NCBI RefSeq assembly: GCF_029945965.1
Contig: NZ_JAQSDO010000008.1
Span: 280,024 to 344,023 of the forward strand
DNA: 64,000 nt
Source: Thermomonas sp.
GTDB lineage: Bacteria; Pseudomonadota; Gammaproteobacteria; Xanthomonadales; Xanthomonadaceae
Reading direction: 5' to 3'
This document shows positions 1 to 8,017 of the stretch, piece after piece. The notes below the pieces were generated by a model that did no database searches, was not told where the DNA came from, and saw nothing but the letters and a program-made list of their open reading frames with translations. The position numbers were made by a program, and so were the translations under genes. How positions within the stretch are numbered: position 1 is the stretch's first letter; the number at the start of each line of letters is the position of its first letter.

Positions 1-420
1 GCCGCTGGTGATTGCGTCCAGGTAATTCCAGATCCGCAGCACATGCGGATGACGGCTTTCTGCCAGCCATGCCTGCAAGCGCTGATAGGCCTGTGCAGCG
101 GCTGTCTCGATATCGCCGTCGTCGTGGACTTCCAGCGCGCAAAACTGCAGGCCGCCACCCGTGCTCCAGGCGATGCCGCGGTCGCGGCCACGTTGTACGT
201 CGCCATCGACGAGCCAGCATTCATGCGGCGGACTTCCCAACGCCGGCAAGGCGACGTGCAGGTAACGCGGGTCGGCATGCGAAGCGGCTGCATCGACGCC
301 GAATCCGAATACCGCCAGCAGGCGTGGATCGGCCAGCAGGCTGTCCAGCGGCGCATGCCGGTAGTCCACGCGCAAGCCAGCGGCGGACGGATTCGGAATG
401 GGATCGGTGAGTACTGGCAT
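1..420 (-). CDS. xanB2: XanB2-like chorismatase (3-/4-hydroxybenzoate synthase), partial
   Basis: This gene runs off the left edge: ATG at 420 reading leftwards, 140 codons present, C-terminal part missing. The segment HPHVLRIWNYLDAI at about residues 122-135 is the signature I recognise from XanB2 and the FkbO/Hyg5 chorismatase family. In xanthomonads XanB2 is a cytoplasmic enzyme that hydrolyses chorismate, giving 3-hydroxybenzoate for xanthomonadin pigment and 4-hydroxybenzoate for ubiquinone. It starts 41 bases after the stop of a family 2 glycosyltransferase on the same strand, so the two probably share a transcript at the edge of a pigment cluster. The family assignment is by motif memory; the exact symbol is inferred from context. 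Confidence 0.75.
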   Translation of the reverse strand, partial: MPVLTDPIPNPSAAGLRVDYRHAPLDSLLADPRLLAVFGFGVDAAASHADPRYLHVALPALGSPPHECWLVDGDVQRGRDRGIAWSTGGGLQFCALEVHDDGDIETAAAQAYQRLQAWLAESRHPHVLRIWNYLDAITSG

Positions 421-461
421 CGGGGCGCGAATGATAGCGCGCGGCATGTGCAGGGCTTGGC

Positions 462-1301
462 TTACTGCGTCTGCGCCAGTGGTGCTGCGGATGCGAATTC
501 CCCGCTGGGATCGTCGATCACCGGCGGATTGGCGCGCGCCTGCCGGCGCACCTGCCACAGGCCGCCGCGGCGCACGCATTGCGCAACGATGTGACTGGTG
601 ATGCGCCACAGGTCGCGCAGCGGGCGGAAATGGCTGGGCCGGAAGGTGGGCGCGCCATGCACCTGGTTGTAGCGCGCCTCGATCGGCACCGACACGCAGC
701 GCGTACCCAGCCGCTGCGCCGCCGACATCACGATCTGCGCCTCGAACACGAAGTCTTCGCCGGGAATGTCGGTCAGTGCGCACACCGCGGCCGGGTACAG
801 GCGCTGCCCGCTCTGGCTGTCGGCGATCTGGTAACCGGTGCCCCAAGTGATGCCCCAGTCGCCGAATTCGTTGGCCAGGCGACGATAGGTCGGCTGGTTG
901 GCGCGCTTGCGCAGGCGTGCGCCGATCACGATCCAGCCAGGGTAGCGATTGGCGGCAGCGAGCAAGCGCGGGATGTCGTTGCCATCGTGCTGCCCGTCAC
1001 CGTCCATGCTCAGCACCGCATCGAAGCCCAGGCGCAGCGCCTCGGCGAAGCCATCACGCAGGCCCGCGCCCTTGCCCATGCGGGTGGCATGGCGCAGCAC
1101 GCTGACCGGCAGGTCGGTGATGGCCTCGGCGGTGCCGTCGTCGGAGCCGTCATCGACCACGATCACGTTCGGGCAGTGGCGCAGGGCCGACAGCACCACG
1201 TCGCGGATGCGCAGGGCCTCGTTCAGGGCCGGAATCACTACGGCGATGCGCTCTGGAGTCAATGTCGGAGCCGGGATCGAAGCCGGGGAAGGATTCTGCA
1301 T
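462..1301 (-). CDS. Family 2 glycosyltransferase (pigment-cluster type)
   Basis: 279 aa, ATG at 1301; a TTG 42 bases further upstream is open but is a poorer start. The GT-A fold is indicated by an N-terminal IAVVIPALNEA segment (about 19-29), the nucleotide-binding stretch VVDDGSDDGT (about 48-57) and the metal-binding SMDGDGQHD (about 95-103). It is a dolichol-phosphate-mannose-synthase-like GT2 without C-terminal membrane helices, so probably cytoplasmic or peripheral. Such a gene lies beside xanB2 in xanthomonadin (aryl polyene) clusters. The donor and acceptor cannot be told from sequence. It is divergent from the DPP IV gene, with about 105 bases between the start codons. Confidence 0.8.
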   Translation of the reverse strand: MQNPSPASIPAPTLTPERIAVVIPALNEALRIRDVVLSALRHCPNVIVVDDGSDDGTAEAITDLPVSVLRHATRMGKGAGLRDGFAEALRLGFDAVLSMDGDGQHDGNDIPRLLAAANRYPGWIVIGARLRKRANQPTYRRLANEFGDWGITWGTGYQIADSQSGQRLYPAAVCALTDIPGEDFVFEAQIVMSAAQRLGTRCVSVPIEARYNQVHGAPTFRPSHFRPLRDLWRITSHIVAQCVRRGGLWQVRRQARANPPVIDDPSGEFASAAPLAQTQ

Positions 1302-1407
1302 CGCCGGATTATGCCAGCCGTGCCTTTGGTCACGGGTAGCCAAGCCCGTCGCGCGTTAGCATCAGGGGCTACGCGCGGGGGCGCGAACCCGATCAAGCGA
1401 GGACACA

Positions 1408-3735
1408 ATGGGGCACAACAACGTCAGGCACTTCCATTTCCTGTTGGGGACGCTGCTGGTCACTGGCATGGGCTTGGGCAGCGCACAGGCGCAGCAAGTC
1501 ACCACCGCGGACTACCAGCGCGCGGCCAGCATGCTCGGTGACCGCACCGGACCGCTGGTTGACAACAGCATCAGCAATGGCAACTGGCTGGATGATGGCA
1601 GCCTGGTGTATGCGCTGGCCGCCGGCGGCAAGACCACCTACCTCCGGTTGGAACCACGCACCGGCGTCAGCAAGCCCGCATTCGATCCGCAAGCGCTGGC
1701 CGATGCGATGAACCTGGCCAATCCTGACTCCAAGCGCCCGGCCACTGCCGCGAAATTGCCGCCGCTGGAGATCAAGCGCGAAGCCGATGGTCGCCTGCAC
1801 CTGGCCACCTCGGCCGGCACTTACCTGTGCGCATCGGAGGGCTGCTCTTCGGTGCCCACGCCCGAAACCGGTTCCGAGCCAGGCGCTGCATCGCCCGACG
1901 GCAAGCGCGAAGCCTTCATCCGTAACGGGAACCTGTGGCTGCGCGATGTCGCCAGCGGCAAGGAAACCCAGCTGACCTTCGATGCCAAGCCCGACTACGG
2001 TTACGCCACCGACAACGCCGGCTGGCAGCACACCGACAAAGCCATCCTGGTGTGGTCGCCGGATGGCAACAAGATCGCCACCTTCCAGCAGGACCAGCGC
2101 AAGACCAGCACCATGACCTTGGTCGGCACCAATATTGGCGCACCCAAGGTCCAGCAGTGGAAATACCCGTTCGTGGGCGACAGGGACATCACCATGATCG
2201 AGCGAGTGATCATTGACCTGTCCGGTCCAAAACCACGCATGGTTCGCCTGCAGATGCCGCCGGACCAGCATCGTTCCACCTGTGCAGACGACATCGTATG
2301 TGGCGAAGGTTGGGAAGACGTGCAGTGGGCCAAGGATGGCAAGACGTTGGCTTTCGTCAGTACCGACCGCGGCCACAAATCCGCGACACTGCGCGTGGCA
2401 GACGCGCAAACCGGCGCGGTCCGCAAGGTGTTTGAAGAGACCGTGACCACCCAATACCAGAGTGCGCCCGTGCTGGGTTCGGTGAACTGGCGCTATCTGC
2501 CAGAGAGCAACGAGTTCATCTGGTTCAGCCAGAAATCCAACTGGGGTCACCTGTACCTGCATGACCTGACCACCGGCAAGCTCAAGCACCAGATCACCAG
2601 CGGCGACTGGAACCTTACCCAGATCGGCCACCTGGATCCGGCATCGCGCACCCTGTGGTTCCGCGGCGTGGGTCGCGAAGCGGGCGACCCTTACTACGTG
2701 CACTACTACAAGGTCGGCCTGGATGGCGGCGACGTCAGCCTGCTTACTCCGGAAGACGCCAACCACGTGATCACACCGTCCGACGATGGCACGGATTTCG
2801 CCGACGTGTATTCAACGATCGGCACTGCCCCGGTCGCGGTGGTGCGTGACGGCAACGGCAAGCTGTTGGTCGAACTGGCGCGGACGGACCTGACCCGCCT
2901 CAGGGCTGCCGGTTGGGTGGCGCCGACCTCGTTTACGGTCAAGGCGCGTGATGGCAAGACCGACATCTACGGGCAGATGTTCAAGCCGTCCAACTTCGAT
3001 CCGAAGAAAAAGTACCCGATCATCGACTACATCTACCCGGGTCCGCAGGTCGGTTCGGTGCGCTCGCGCAGTTTCGTGCCCGCACATGGCGACAACCAGG
3101 CAATGGCCGAACTCGGCTTTATAGTGGTTGCCATCGATGGCATGGGCACGCCTCTGCGCAGCAAGTCCTTCCAGGACGCGTGGTACGGCGACATGGTCGA
3201 CAACACCTTGCCGGACCAGGTCACCGCGCTGAAGCAGTTGGGCGCGATGTATCCGTGGATCGATCTCGACCGGGTCGGCATCTGGGGCCATTCCGGCGGC
3301 GGCAATGCGACGTCGACCGCGATGTTCACGTATCCGGATTTCTTCAAGGTCGGTATTTCCGAGTCCGGCAACCACGACAATCTCAGTTACGAGGACGACT
3401 GGGGCGAGCGTTATCACGGCCTGATGGTCAAGAACGCCGACGGCACCACTAACTACACCGGCCAGGACAACGCCAGCCGCGCCAAGAATCTGAAGGGCAA
3501 GTTGTTCCTGTTGCACGGCTTGATGGACGACAACGTGCCGCCGCAGAACACGCTGATGGTGGTTGATGCGCTGATCAAGGCGAACAAGGACTTCGACCTG
3601 CTGTTGCTGCCCAATGCGCGCCACGGCTACGGCATGGACACCTATTACACAACCCGTCGGCGCTGGGACTACTTCGTCAAGAACCTGCTGGGGGCGACGC
3701 CGCCCAACCAGTTCGAACTGAAGCCGCAGATGTAA
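1408..3735 (+). CDS. Dipeptidyl peptidase IV (S9 family), secreted
   Basis: 775 aa with a cleavable signal peptide (residues 1-28, ending SAQA-QQ), so periplasmic or extracellular. An N-terminal beta-propeller region (about 60-490, DPPIV_N type) precedes an alpha/beta-hydrolase domain. The nucleophile Ser629 lies in GHSGGGN, the acid is Asp707 in LMDDNV and the base is His739 in ARHGYG. Their spacing is almost the same as Ser630/Asp708/His740 of human DPP IV. The enzyme removes X-Pro or X-Ala dipeptides from peptide N-termini and fits a peptide-degrading lifestyle. The start is supported by GAGGA upstream of ATG 1408. It appears monocistronic; the next gene converges on it. Confidence 0.93.
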   Translation: MGHNNVRHFHFLLGTLLVTGMGLGSAQAQQVTTADYQRAASMLGDRTGPLVDNSISNGNWLDDGSLVYALAAGGKTTYLRLEPRTGVSKPAFDPQALADAMNLANPDSKRPATAAKLPPLEIKREADGRLHLATSAGTYLCASEGCSSVPTPETGSEPGAASPDGKREAFIRNGNLWLRDVASGKETQLTFDAKPDYGYATDNAGWQHTDKAILVWSPDGNKIATFQQDQRKTSTMTLVGTNIGAPKVQQWKYPFVGDRDITMIERVIIDLSGPKPRMVRLQMPPDQHRSTCADDIVCGEGWEDVQWAKDGKTLAFVSTDRGHKSATLRVADAQTGAVRKVFEETVTTQYQSAPVLGSVNWRYLPESNEFIWFSQKSNWGHLYLHDLTTGKLKHQITSGDWNLTQIGHLDPASRTLWFRGVGREAGDPYYVHYYKVGLDGGDVSLLTPEDANHVITPSDDGTDFADVYSTIGTAPVAVVRDGNGKLLVELARTDLTRLRAAGWVAPTSFTVKARDGKTDIYGQMFKPSNFDPKKKYPIIDYIYPGPQVGSVRSRSFVPAHGDNQAMAELGFIVVAIDGMGTPLRSKSFQDAWYGDMVDNTLPDQVTALKQLGAMYPWIDLDRVGIWGHSGGGNATSTAMFTYPDFFKVGISESGNHDNLSYEDDWGERYHGLMVKNADGTTNYTGQDNASRAKNLKGKLFLLHGLMDDNVPPQNTLMVVDALIKANKDFDLLLLPNARHGYGMDTYYTTRRRWDYFVKNLLGATPPNQFELKPQM

Positions 3736-3759
3736 GCCTTTTCACCATTTCATCCGGCG

Positions 3760-4266
3760 TCAAGGTACCCAGCCGGCATGCTTCTTGTGTGCCGGCGCGC
3801 CCTCATCCTTGTGCTTCTGGCATTGCTCGGCCAGCCACTGGAACCATTCGGCAACGGAAGGTTGCGACTGCTCTTCCCTCATCTGCCTGAACAAGGGACC
3901 CAGCTTGAGCCACATCACCACCACGATGCCGCCGGCCAGTTCCAGGACCAGGTCGAACGGCGCGATCCGGCGGAATACCAACAAGCCCATGGTCTCGAAG
4001 GTCGTTCCAATCTGCACGGCAGCTCGAAATACTTCCGGTTTGATGTCGTCCAGGCTGCCCACCAGCCCGGTGTCCGGCTCTTGCTGGATGACGGTCATTG
4101 CGTTGGCGAATTCCGCATCCAGGAAGGTCCGCATCAGCTCCGCGGCCACGGTATCCCGGCGCTGCAACTTCAGCTCTGAAAGCTGCACTACCGCGAACAC
4201 GGTGCCACCGAGGACGGTGGCCGCCTCGACGATCTGCGCAATGGTCCCGAACGTTTCCAACGTCAT
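3760..4266 (-). CDS. Hypothetical membrane protein (DUF4760-like)
   Basis: 168 aa, ATG at 4266 preceded by GGGAAAG. A hydrophobic segment near residues 7-28 (IAQIVEAATVLGGTVFAVVQ) is followed by a charged region with LQRRDT and a second hydrophobic stretch around 105-125 (LVLELAGGIVVVMWLKLG). The layout resembles small two-helix DUF4760-type proteins of unknown function. It is convergent with DPP IV (24 bases between stops) and lies 76 bases downstream of the glutathione S-transferase gene on the same strand. No catalytic motif is visible, and I assign no function. Confidence 0.7.
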   Translation of the reverse strand: MTLETFGTIAQIVEAATVLGGTVFAVVQLSELKLQRRDTVAAELMRTFLDAEFANAMTVIQQEPDTGLVGSLDDIKPEVFRAAVQIGTTFETMGLLVFRRIAPFDLVLELAGGIVVVMWLKLGPLFRQMREEQSQPSVAEWFQWLAEQCQKHKDEGAPAHKKHAGWVP

Positions 4267-4342
4267 GACACTTTCCCGCCAGGCGTTGCCGAGGATTATT
4301 GGCCCAAGCAGCAGCCAAGAGAAGTGACTTCGGCGGCCTGGT

Positions 4343-5083
4343 TCATGCCTGCCGCGCGCCCTGCCCGAACAGCAGCCTCTTTTGGTCGTCCGTAAGCGGT
4401 TTTGCAGCGTCTGGGTTGACCTGTTTGGTCAGTGCATACGCACGTTGCGTCCCCGGTCGCGCGCGGATGGCTGCCTCCCAGCGGCGCACATTGGCGAACG
4501 GGGCTAGGTCCAGCGGCGCTTTCTGGTACGGGCTGATCCACGGATAGCAGGCCATGTCGGCGATGCTGTATTCGCTGCCGGCGATGAAGTCGCGATCACC
4601 AAGCTGGGTGTCCAGCACCCCGAGCAGGCGTTCGGCTTCCTTGCGGTAGCGCTCCTTCGCGTAGGCGATGTCATCAGGCGCGTAAACATGGAAATGCCCG
4701 TACTGCCCGGTCATCGGGCCCAGCCCGGCCATTTGCCAGAACAACCATTCATTGACCAGGATGCGCTGGCGCAGAGCGGTTTGCTTGTCGGCGCCGTCGG
4801 GGATGCCGAGGAAACGCCCGCTTTTGTTGGCCAGGTAGAGCAGGATCGCGCCGGATTCGAACACGCTGATTGGCGCGCCGCCGTCCACGGGTGCGTGATC
4901 GACGATCGCCGGCATCCTGTTGTTAGGGGAAATGCGCAGGAAATCGGCTTCGAACTGCGCGCCCTTGCCGATATCGAGCGGCTTGATCCTGTAGTCCAGG
5001 CCGTGCCCTTGTTCGACGAGTTCCTCGAGGAACAGGGTGATCTTGTGCCCGTTCGGGGTGGGCCAGTAATACAGGTCGATCAT
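4343..5083 (-). CDS. Glutathione S-transferase (YfcG/Nu-like disulfide-bond oxidoreductase)
   Basis: 246 aa from ATG 5083; an upstream in-frame start at 5128 would add 15 residues unlike the family. The thioredoxin-fold N-terminal domain begins MIDLYYWPTPNGHK, with the TPNG(H/Y)K loop that replaces a catalytic Tyr/Ser in Nu-class enzymes such as E. coli YfcG. The glutathione-binding NNRMPAIVD and FESGAILLYLA segments follow (about 50-95). The C-terminal helical domain carries the N-capping box SIADMACYPW. It is probably a cytoplasmic glutathione-dependent disulfide reductase or detoxification enzyme. The substrate is unknown. Confidence 0.9.
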   Translation of the reverse strand: MIDLYYWPTPNGHKITLFLEELVEQGHGLDYRIKPLDIGKGAQFEADFLRISPNNRMPAIVDHAPVDGGAPISVFESGAILLYLANKSGRFLGIPDGADKQTALRQRILVNEWLFWQMAGLGPMTGQYGHFHVYAPDDIAYAKERYRKEAERLLGVLDTQLGDRDFIAGSEYSIADMACYPWISPYQKAPLDLAPFANVRRWEAAIRARPGTQRAYALTKQVNPDAAKPLTDDQKRLLFGQGARQA

Positions 5084-5276
5084 CGGATGCGTCTCCGGTG
5101 CGGGGAACGCCACTCTAGCCTCGGCCATGTGTCGTTGCCGGGAACGCTGCTGGCTACATTGGCTATACCTGCTCCAAGGTGACGTCCATCGGCGTTATGT
5201 GGCAGACGAGCCAGGATTGTGCCCAGGCTTGATGGACATCAATGGCAGTCGCGTTGGCTGCCGCTAACGTGGCGGC

Positions 5277-6050
5277 ATGGGTAATGGACGAACCACGCTA
5301 GGCAATCCAGAACGCAAGGTGCTGGCGCGGCGCACGCTGGCCGCGCTGGATTTGACCAGCCTTGGCGAAGACGATGACCGCGCGCGCATTGAAGCCTTGT
5401 GCGATACCGCGAACACGCCGCATGGCGCGCCTGCCGCGCTGTGCGTCTATCCGGAATGGATCGCGACCTGCAGGCAGCGGTTGCAAGACCTTGGCCTGCC
5501 GCAGGTGCAGGTGGCGACCGTGGTCAATTTCCCCGAGGGCGCCAATGATCCCGGTCGCGTCACCCGCGAGACTCGCCGGGCGCTGGGCGCCGGCGCGCAG
5601 GAAATTGACGTGGTGTTGCCGTGGCGACGCCTGCAGGCCGGCGATGCGGCCGCCGCGCGCGTGGTGCTGGATGCCTGCCGCGAGGCCTGTGGCTCGCATG
5701 CACGAATGAAGGTCATCCTCGAAACCGGTGTGTTGCAGATTGAAGCGTTGATCCGCGAGGCCGCAGAGATCGCGCTGGATGCCGGCGCCGACTTCCTCAA
5801 GACCTCTACCGGCAAGGTGGCGGTGAACGCGACGCCGGAAGCCGCGCGGATCTTGCTGCAGGCAACCCATGCGCGCGGTGGGCAGTGTGGCTTCAAGGCG
5901 GCCGGCGGGATCCGCACACTGGCGGATGCGGCCGGCTATTTCGCACTGGCCGACGACATCCTTGGCCCGCACTGGGCAACGCCCGCGCATTTCCGATTCG
6001 GCGCCAGCAGCCTGCTGGGCGATATTCTCGCCGCATTGGACGCACCATGA
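5277..6050 (+). CDS. deoC: Deoxyribose-phosphate aldolase
   Basis: 257 aa. It cleaves 2-deoxyribose 5-phosphate to glyceraldehyde 3-phosphate and acetaldehyde in deoxynucleoside catabolism. The Schiff-base lysine is K175 in DFLKTSTGK, and the second conserved lysine is K207 in CGFKAAGGIR. The EIDVVLPW strand carries the conserved Asp. It is the first gene of a deoC-deoB-deoD operon; its TGA overlaps the deoB ATG (ATGA, 6047-6050). The roughly 190 bases upstream, shared with the divergent GST gene, hold no obvious DeoR or CytR operator that I can point to. Confidence 0.95.
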   Translation: MGNGRTTLGNPERKVLARRTLAALDLTSLGEDDDRARIEALCDTANTPHGAPAALCVYPEWIATCRQRLQDLGLPQVQVATVVNFPEGANDPGRVTRETRRALGAGAQEIDVVLPWRRLQAGDAAAARVVLDACREACGSHARMKVILETGVLQIEALIREAAEIALDAGADFLKTSTGKVAVNATPEAARILLQATHARGGQCGFKAAGGIRTLADAAGYFALADDILGPHWATPAHFRFGASSLLGDILAALDAP

Positions 6051-7279
6051 GCCGCGCCATCCTGCTGGTGCTGGATTCGCTGGGCATCGGTGCATTACCC
6101 GATGCCGACCAGTTCGGCGACGCCGGTGCCGACACCCTCGGCCACATCGCCGCGCATTGCCTGGCCACGCGCTGTGGTTCCGGTGCCGATGGTGCGTTGC
6201 ATATCCCGCATTTGCTGGATCTCGGCCTGGGCCATGCGGCGCAACTGGCCAGCGACAGTTTTCCGGCGGGCCTGCAGGACTTGGCACCCGCACCAGTGGG
6301 CGCGTGGGGCTGTGCGCGCGAACGTTCGACCGGCAAGGACACCACATCCGGCCACTGGGAAATGTGTGGCGTGCCGGTGTTGTTCGACTGGGGTTATTTC
6401 ACCGCGCCCACCGAGTCCTTCCCCGCCGAGTTGCTGGATGCGCTGGTGGAACGCGCGCAGCTGCCCGGCGTGCTGGGCAATTGCCGCGCCTCGGGCACCA
6501 CGATCATTGCCGAGCTCGGCGAAGCACACATTTGCAGCGGCAAACCCATCATCTATACCTCGGCCGACTCGGTGCTGCAGATCGCTGCGCATGAGGGCCA
6601 TTTCGGGCTGGAGCGCCTGTACGAGGTCTGTGCAATCGCACGCGAACTTGTCGATCCGCTGAACGTCGCCCGGGTCATCGCGCGTCCGTTCACGGGTGAG
6701 GATGCCACCAGCTTCAAGCGCACCAGCAACCGTCGCGACTATTCGGTGCCCCCGCCTGCACCCACCTTGCTGGATCGCCTGCAGGAGGTGCAGCGCGAAG
6801 TGATCGGCATCGGCAAGATCCCGGACATCTTCGCCCACCGGGGCATCACCCGCGAGGTCAAGGCCCACGGCATCGACGACCTGTTCCAGGCCACGCTGGA
6901 TGCCATGAACAACGCTGCGGATGGCAGCCTGGTGTTCACCAATTTCGTGGATTTCGACCAGGAATTCGGTCACCGACGCGACCCGGCCGGCTATGCCGCA
7001 GCGCTGGAAGCCTTCGACGTGTTGTTGCCGCAGTTACTCACACGCCTGCGCGATGGCGATGTCGTGCTGCTGGTCGCCGACCACGGCAACGATCCCACCT
7101 GGCCTGGCAGCGACCACACCCGCGAACACGTCCCGATCCTCGCGTTTGGTCCACGTGTCCACGCCGGCAGTATTGGTTGCCGCGACAGTTTTGCAGACAT
7201 CGGCCAAAGCATCGCCAACTGGCTGGGCATTCCGCCACTCGATGCAGGCCACGATTTCCTCGGAGCCATCCGCGCATGA
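6047..7279 (+). CDS. deoB: Phosphopentomutase
   Basis: 410 aa from ATG 6047, coupled to deoC by an ATGA overlap. The open frame extends further upstream, but only this start gives the family N-terminus RAILLVLDSLGIGALPDA. It interconverts (deoxy)ribose 1-phosphate and 5-phosphate. Alkaline-phosphatase-superfamily metal ligands are seen in the N-terminal DSLG(I/V)G region, in GKDTTSGHWEM (catalytic Thr region, about 97-107), and in the C-terminal DHGNDPTWPGSDHTRE cluster. It links the phosphorolysis product of DeoD to DeoC. Its TGA overlaps the deoD ATG (7276-7279). Confidence 0.95.
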   Translation: MSRAILLVLDSLGIGALPDADQFGDAGADTLGHIAAHCLATRCGSGADGALHIPHLLDLGLGHAAQLASDSFPAGLQDLAPAPVGAWGCARERSTGKDTTSGHWEMCGVPVLFDWGYFTAPTESFPAELLDALVERAQLPGVLGNCRASGTTIIAELGEAHICSGKPIIYTSADSVLQIAAHEGHFGLERLYEVCAIARELVDPLNVARVIARPFTGEDATSFKRTSNRRDYSVPPPAPTLLDRLQEVQREVIGIGKIPDIFAHRGITREVKAHGIDDLFQATLDAMNNAADGSLVFTNFVDFDQEFGHRRDPAGYAAALEAFDVLLPQLLTRLRDGDVVLLVADHGNDPTWPGSDHTREHVPILAFGPRVHAGSIGCRDSFADIGQSIANWLGIPPLDAGHDFLGAIRA

Positions 7280-7983
7280 CCACGCCACATATCAATGCGC
7301 CGGCTGGCGCGTTCGCTGACACCGTCCTGCTACCCGGCGACCCGGCGCGCGCACGCTGGATCGCCACGCATCTGCTTGATGACGCGCAACAGGTCACCGA
7401 CGTGCGCAACATGCTCGGCTTCACGGGAACCTGGCGCGGGAAGCGGGTATCGATGATGGGCACCGGCATGGGCATCCCGTCATGTTCGATCTATGCCACT
7501 GAACTGGTCCGCGAATATGGGGTTCGGCGGTTGGTGAGGGTGGGCACCTGCGGTACCAGCGCAGCCGACGTGGCATTGGGCGACATCGTGGTGGCGCTCG
7601 GCGCCAGCACCGATTCGCGGGTGAACCGCCAGCGGTTCGGCGGGCATGACCTGGCGGCGCTGGCCAGCTTCGCGCTGGTGCGCGCGGTGGCCGACGCCGC
7701 CCAGCAAGCGGGCCAGCCATTGCGCATCGGCAACGTGTTCTCGACCGATATGTTCTACCACCCGGATCCGGCGCTGTTCGACCTGCTGGACCGGCATGGC
7801 GTGCTCGGGGTGGAGATGGAAGCGGCCGGCTTGTATGGCGTCGCTGCCGAGCTCGGGGTTGAAGCGGTCGCGGTGTTGACAGTCTCCGACCAGATCCGCA
7901 ACAAGCAGGCGATGCCGGTCGCGCAACGCGAAACCGGGTTGGAGGCGATGCTGCGGATCGTGCTGGATGCGGTCACCGCGTGA
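7276..7983 (+). CDS. deoD: Purine nucleoside phosphorylase, DeoD type
   Basis: 235 aa from ATG 7276 within an ATGA overlap; the longer upstream frame lies inside deoB. It phosphorolyses purine (deoxy)nucleosides to base and (deoxy)ribose 1-phosphate. Family motifs are VLLPGDPARA near the N-terminus, MGTGMGIPS, RVGTCGTS (phosphate site), GVEMEAAGLYG (ribose site) and TVSDQI with the catalytic Asp. The His usual after SD in E. coli (TVSDHI) is Gln here. It is the last gene of deoCBD; no deoA or cytidine deaminase gene lies in the window. Confidence 0.95.
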   Translation: MTTPHINAPAGAFADTVLLPGDPARARWIATHLLDDAQQVTDVRNMLGFTGTWRGKRVSMMGTGMGIPSCSIYATELVREYGVRRLVRVGTCGTSAADVALGDIVVALGASTDSRVNRQRFGGHDLAALASFALVRAVADAAQQAGQPLRIGNVFSTDMFYHPDPALFDLLDRHGVLGVEMEAAGLYGVAAELGVEAVAVLTVSDQIRNKQAMPVAQRETGLEAMLRIVLDAVTA

Positions 7984-8017
7984 GTCGTGCGCCTAGGCAG
8001 CCGGTTAAACTGGCGGC

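Noticed and set aside
1393-2766. 457-codon minus-strand frame opposite the DPP IV gene
   Set aside because: It is antisense to a complete, motif-bearing gene and has low-complexity Ala/Gly/Arg composition, as expected from GC-rich codon bias.
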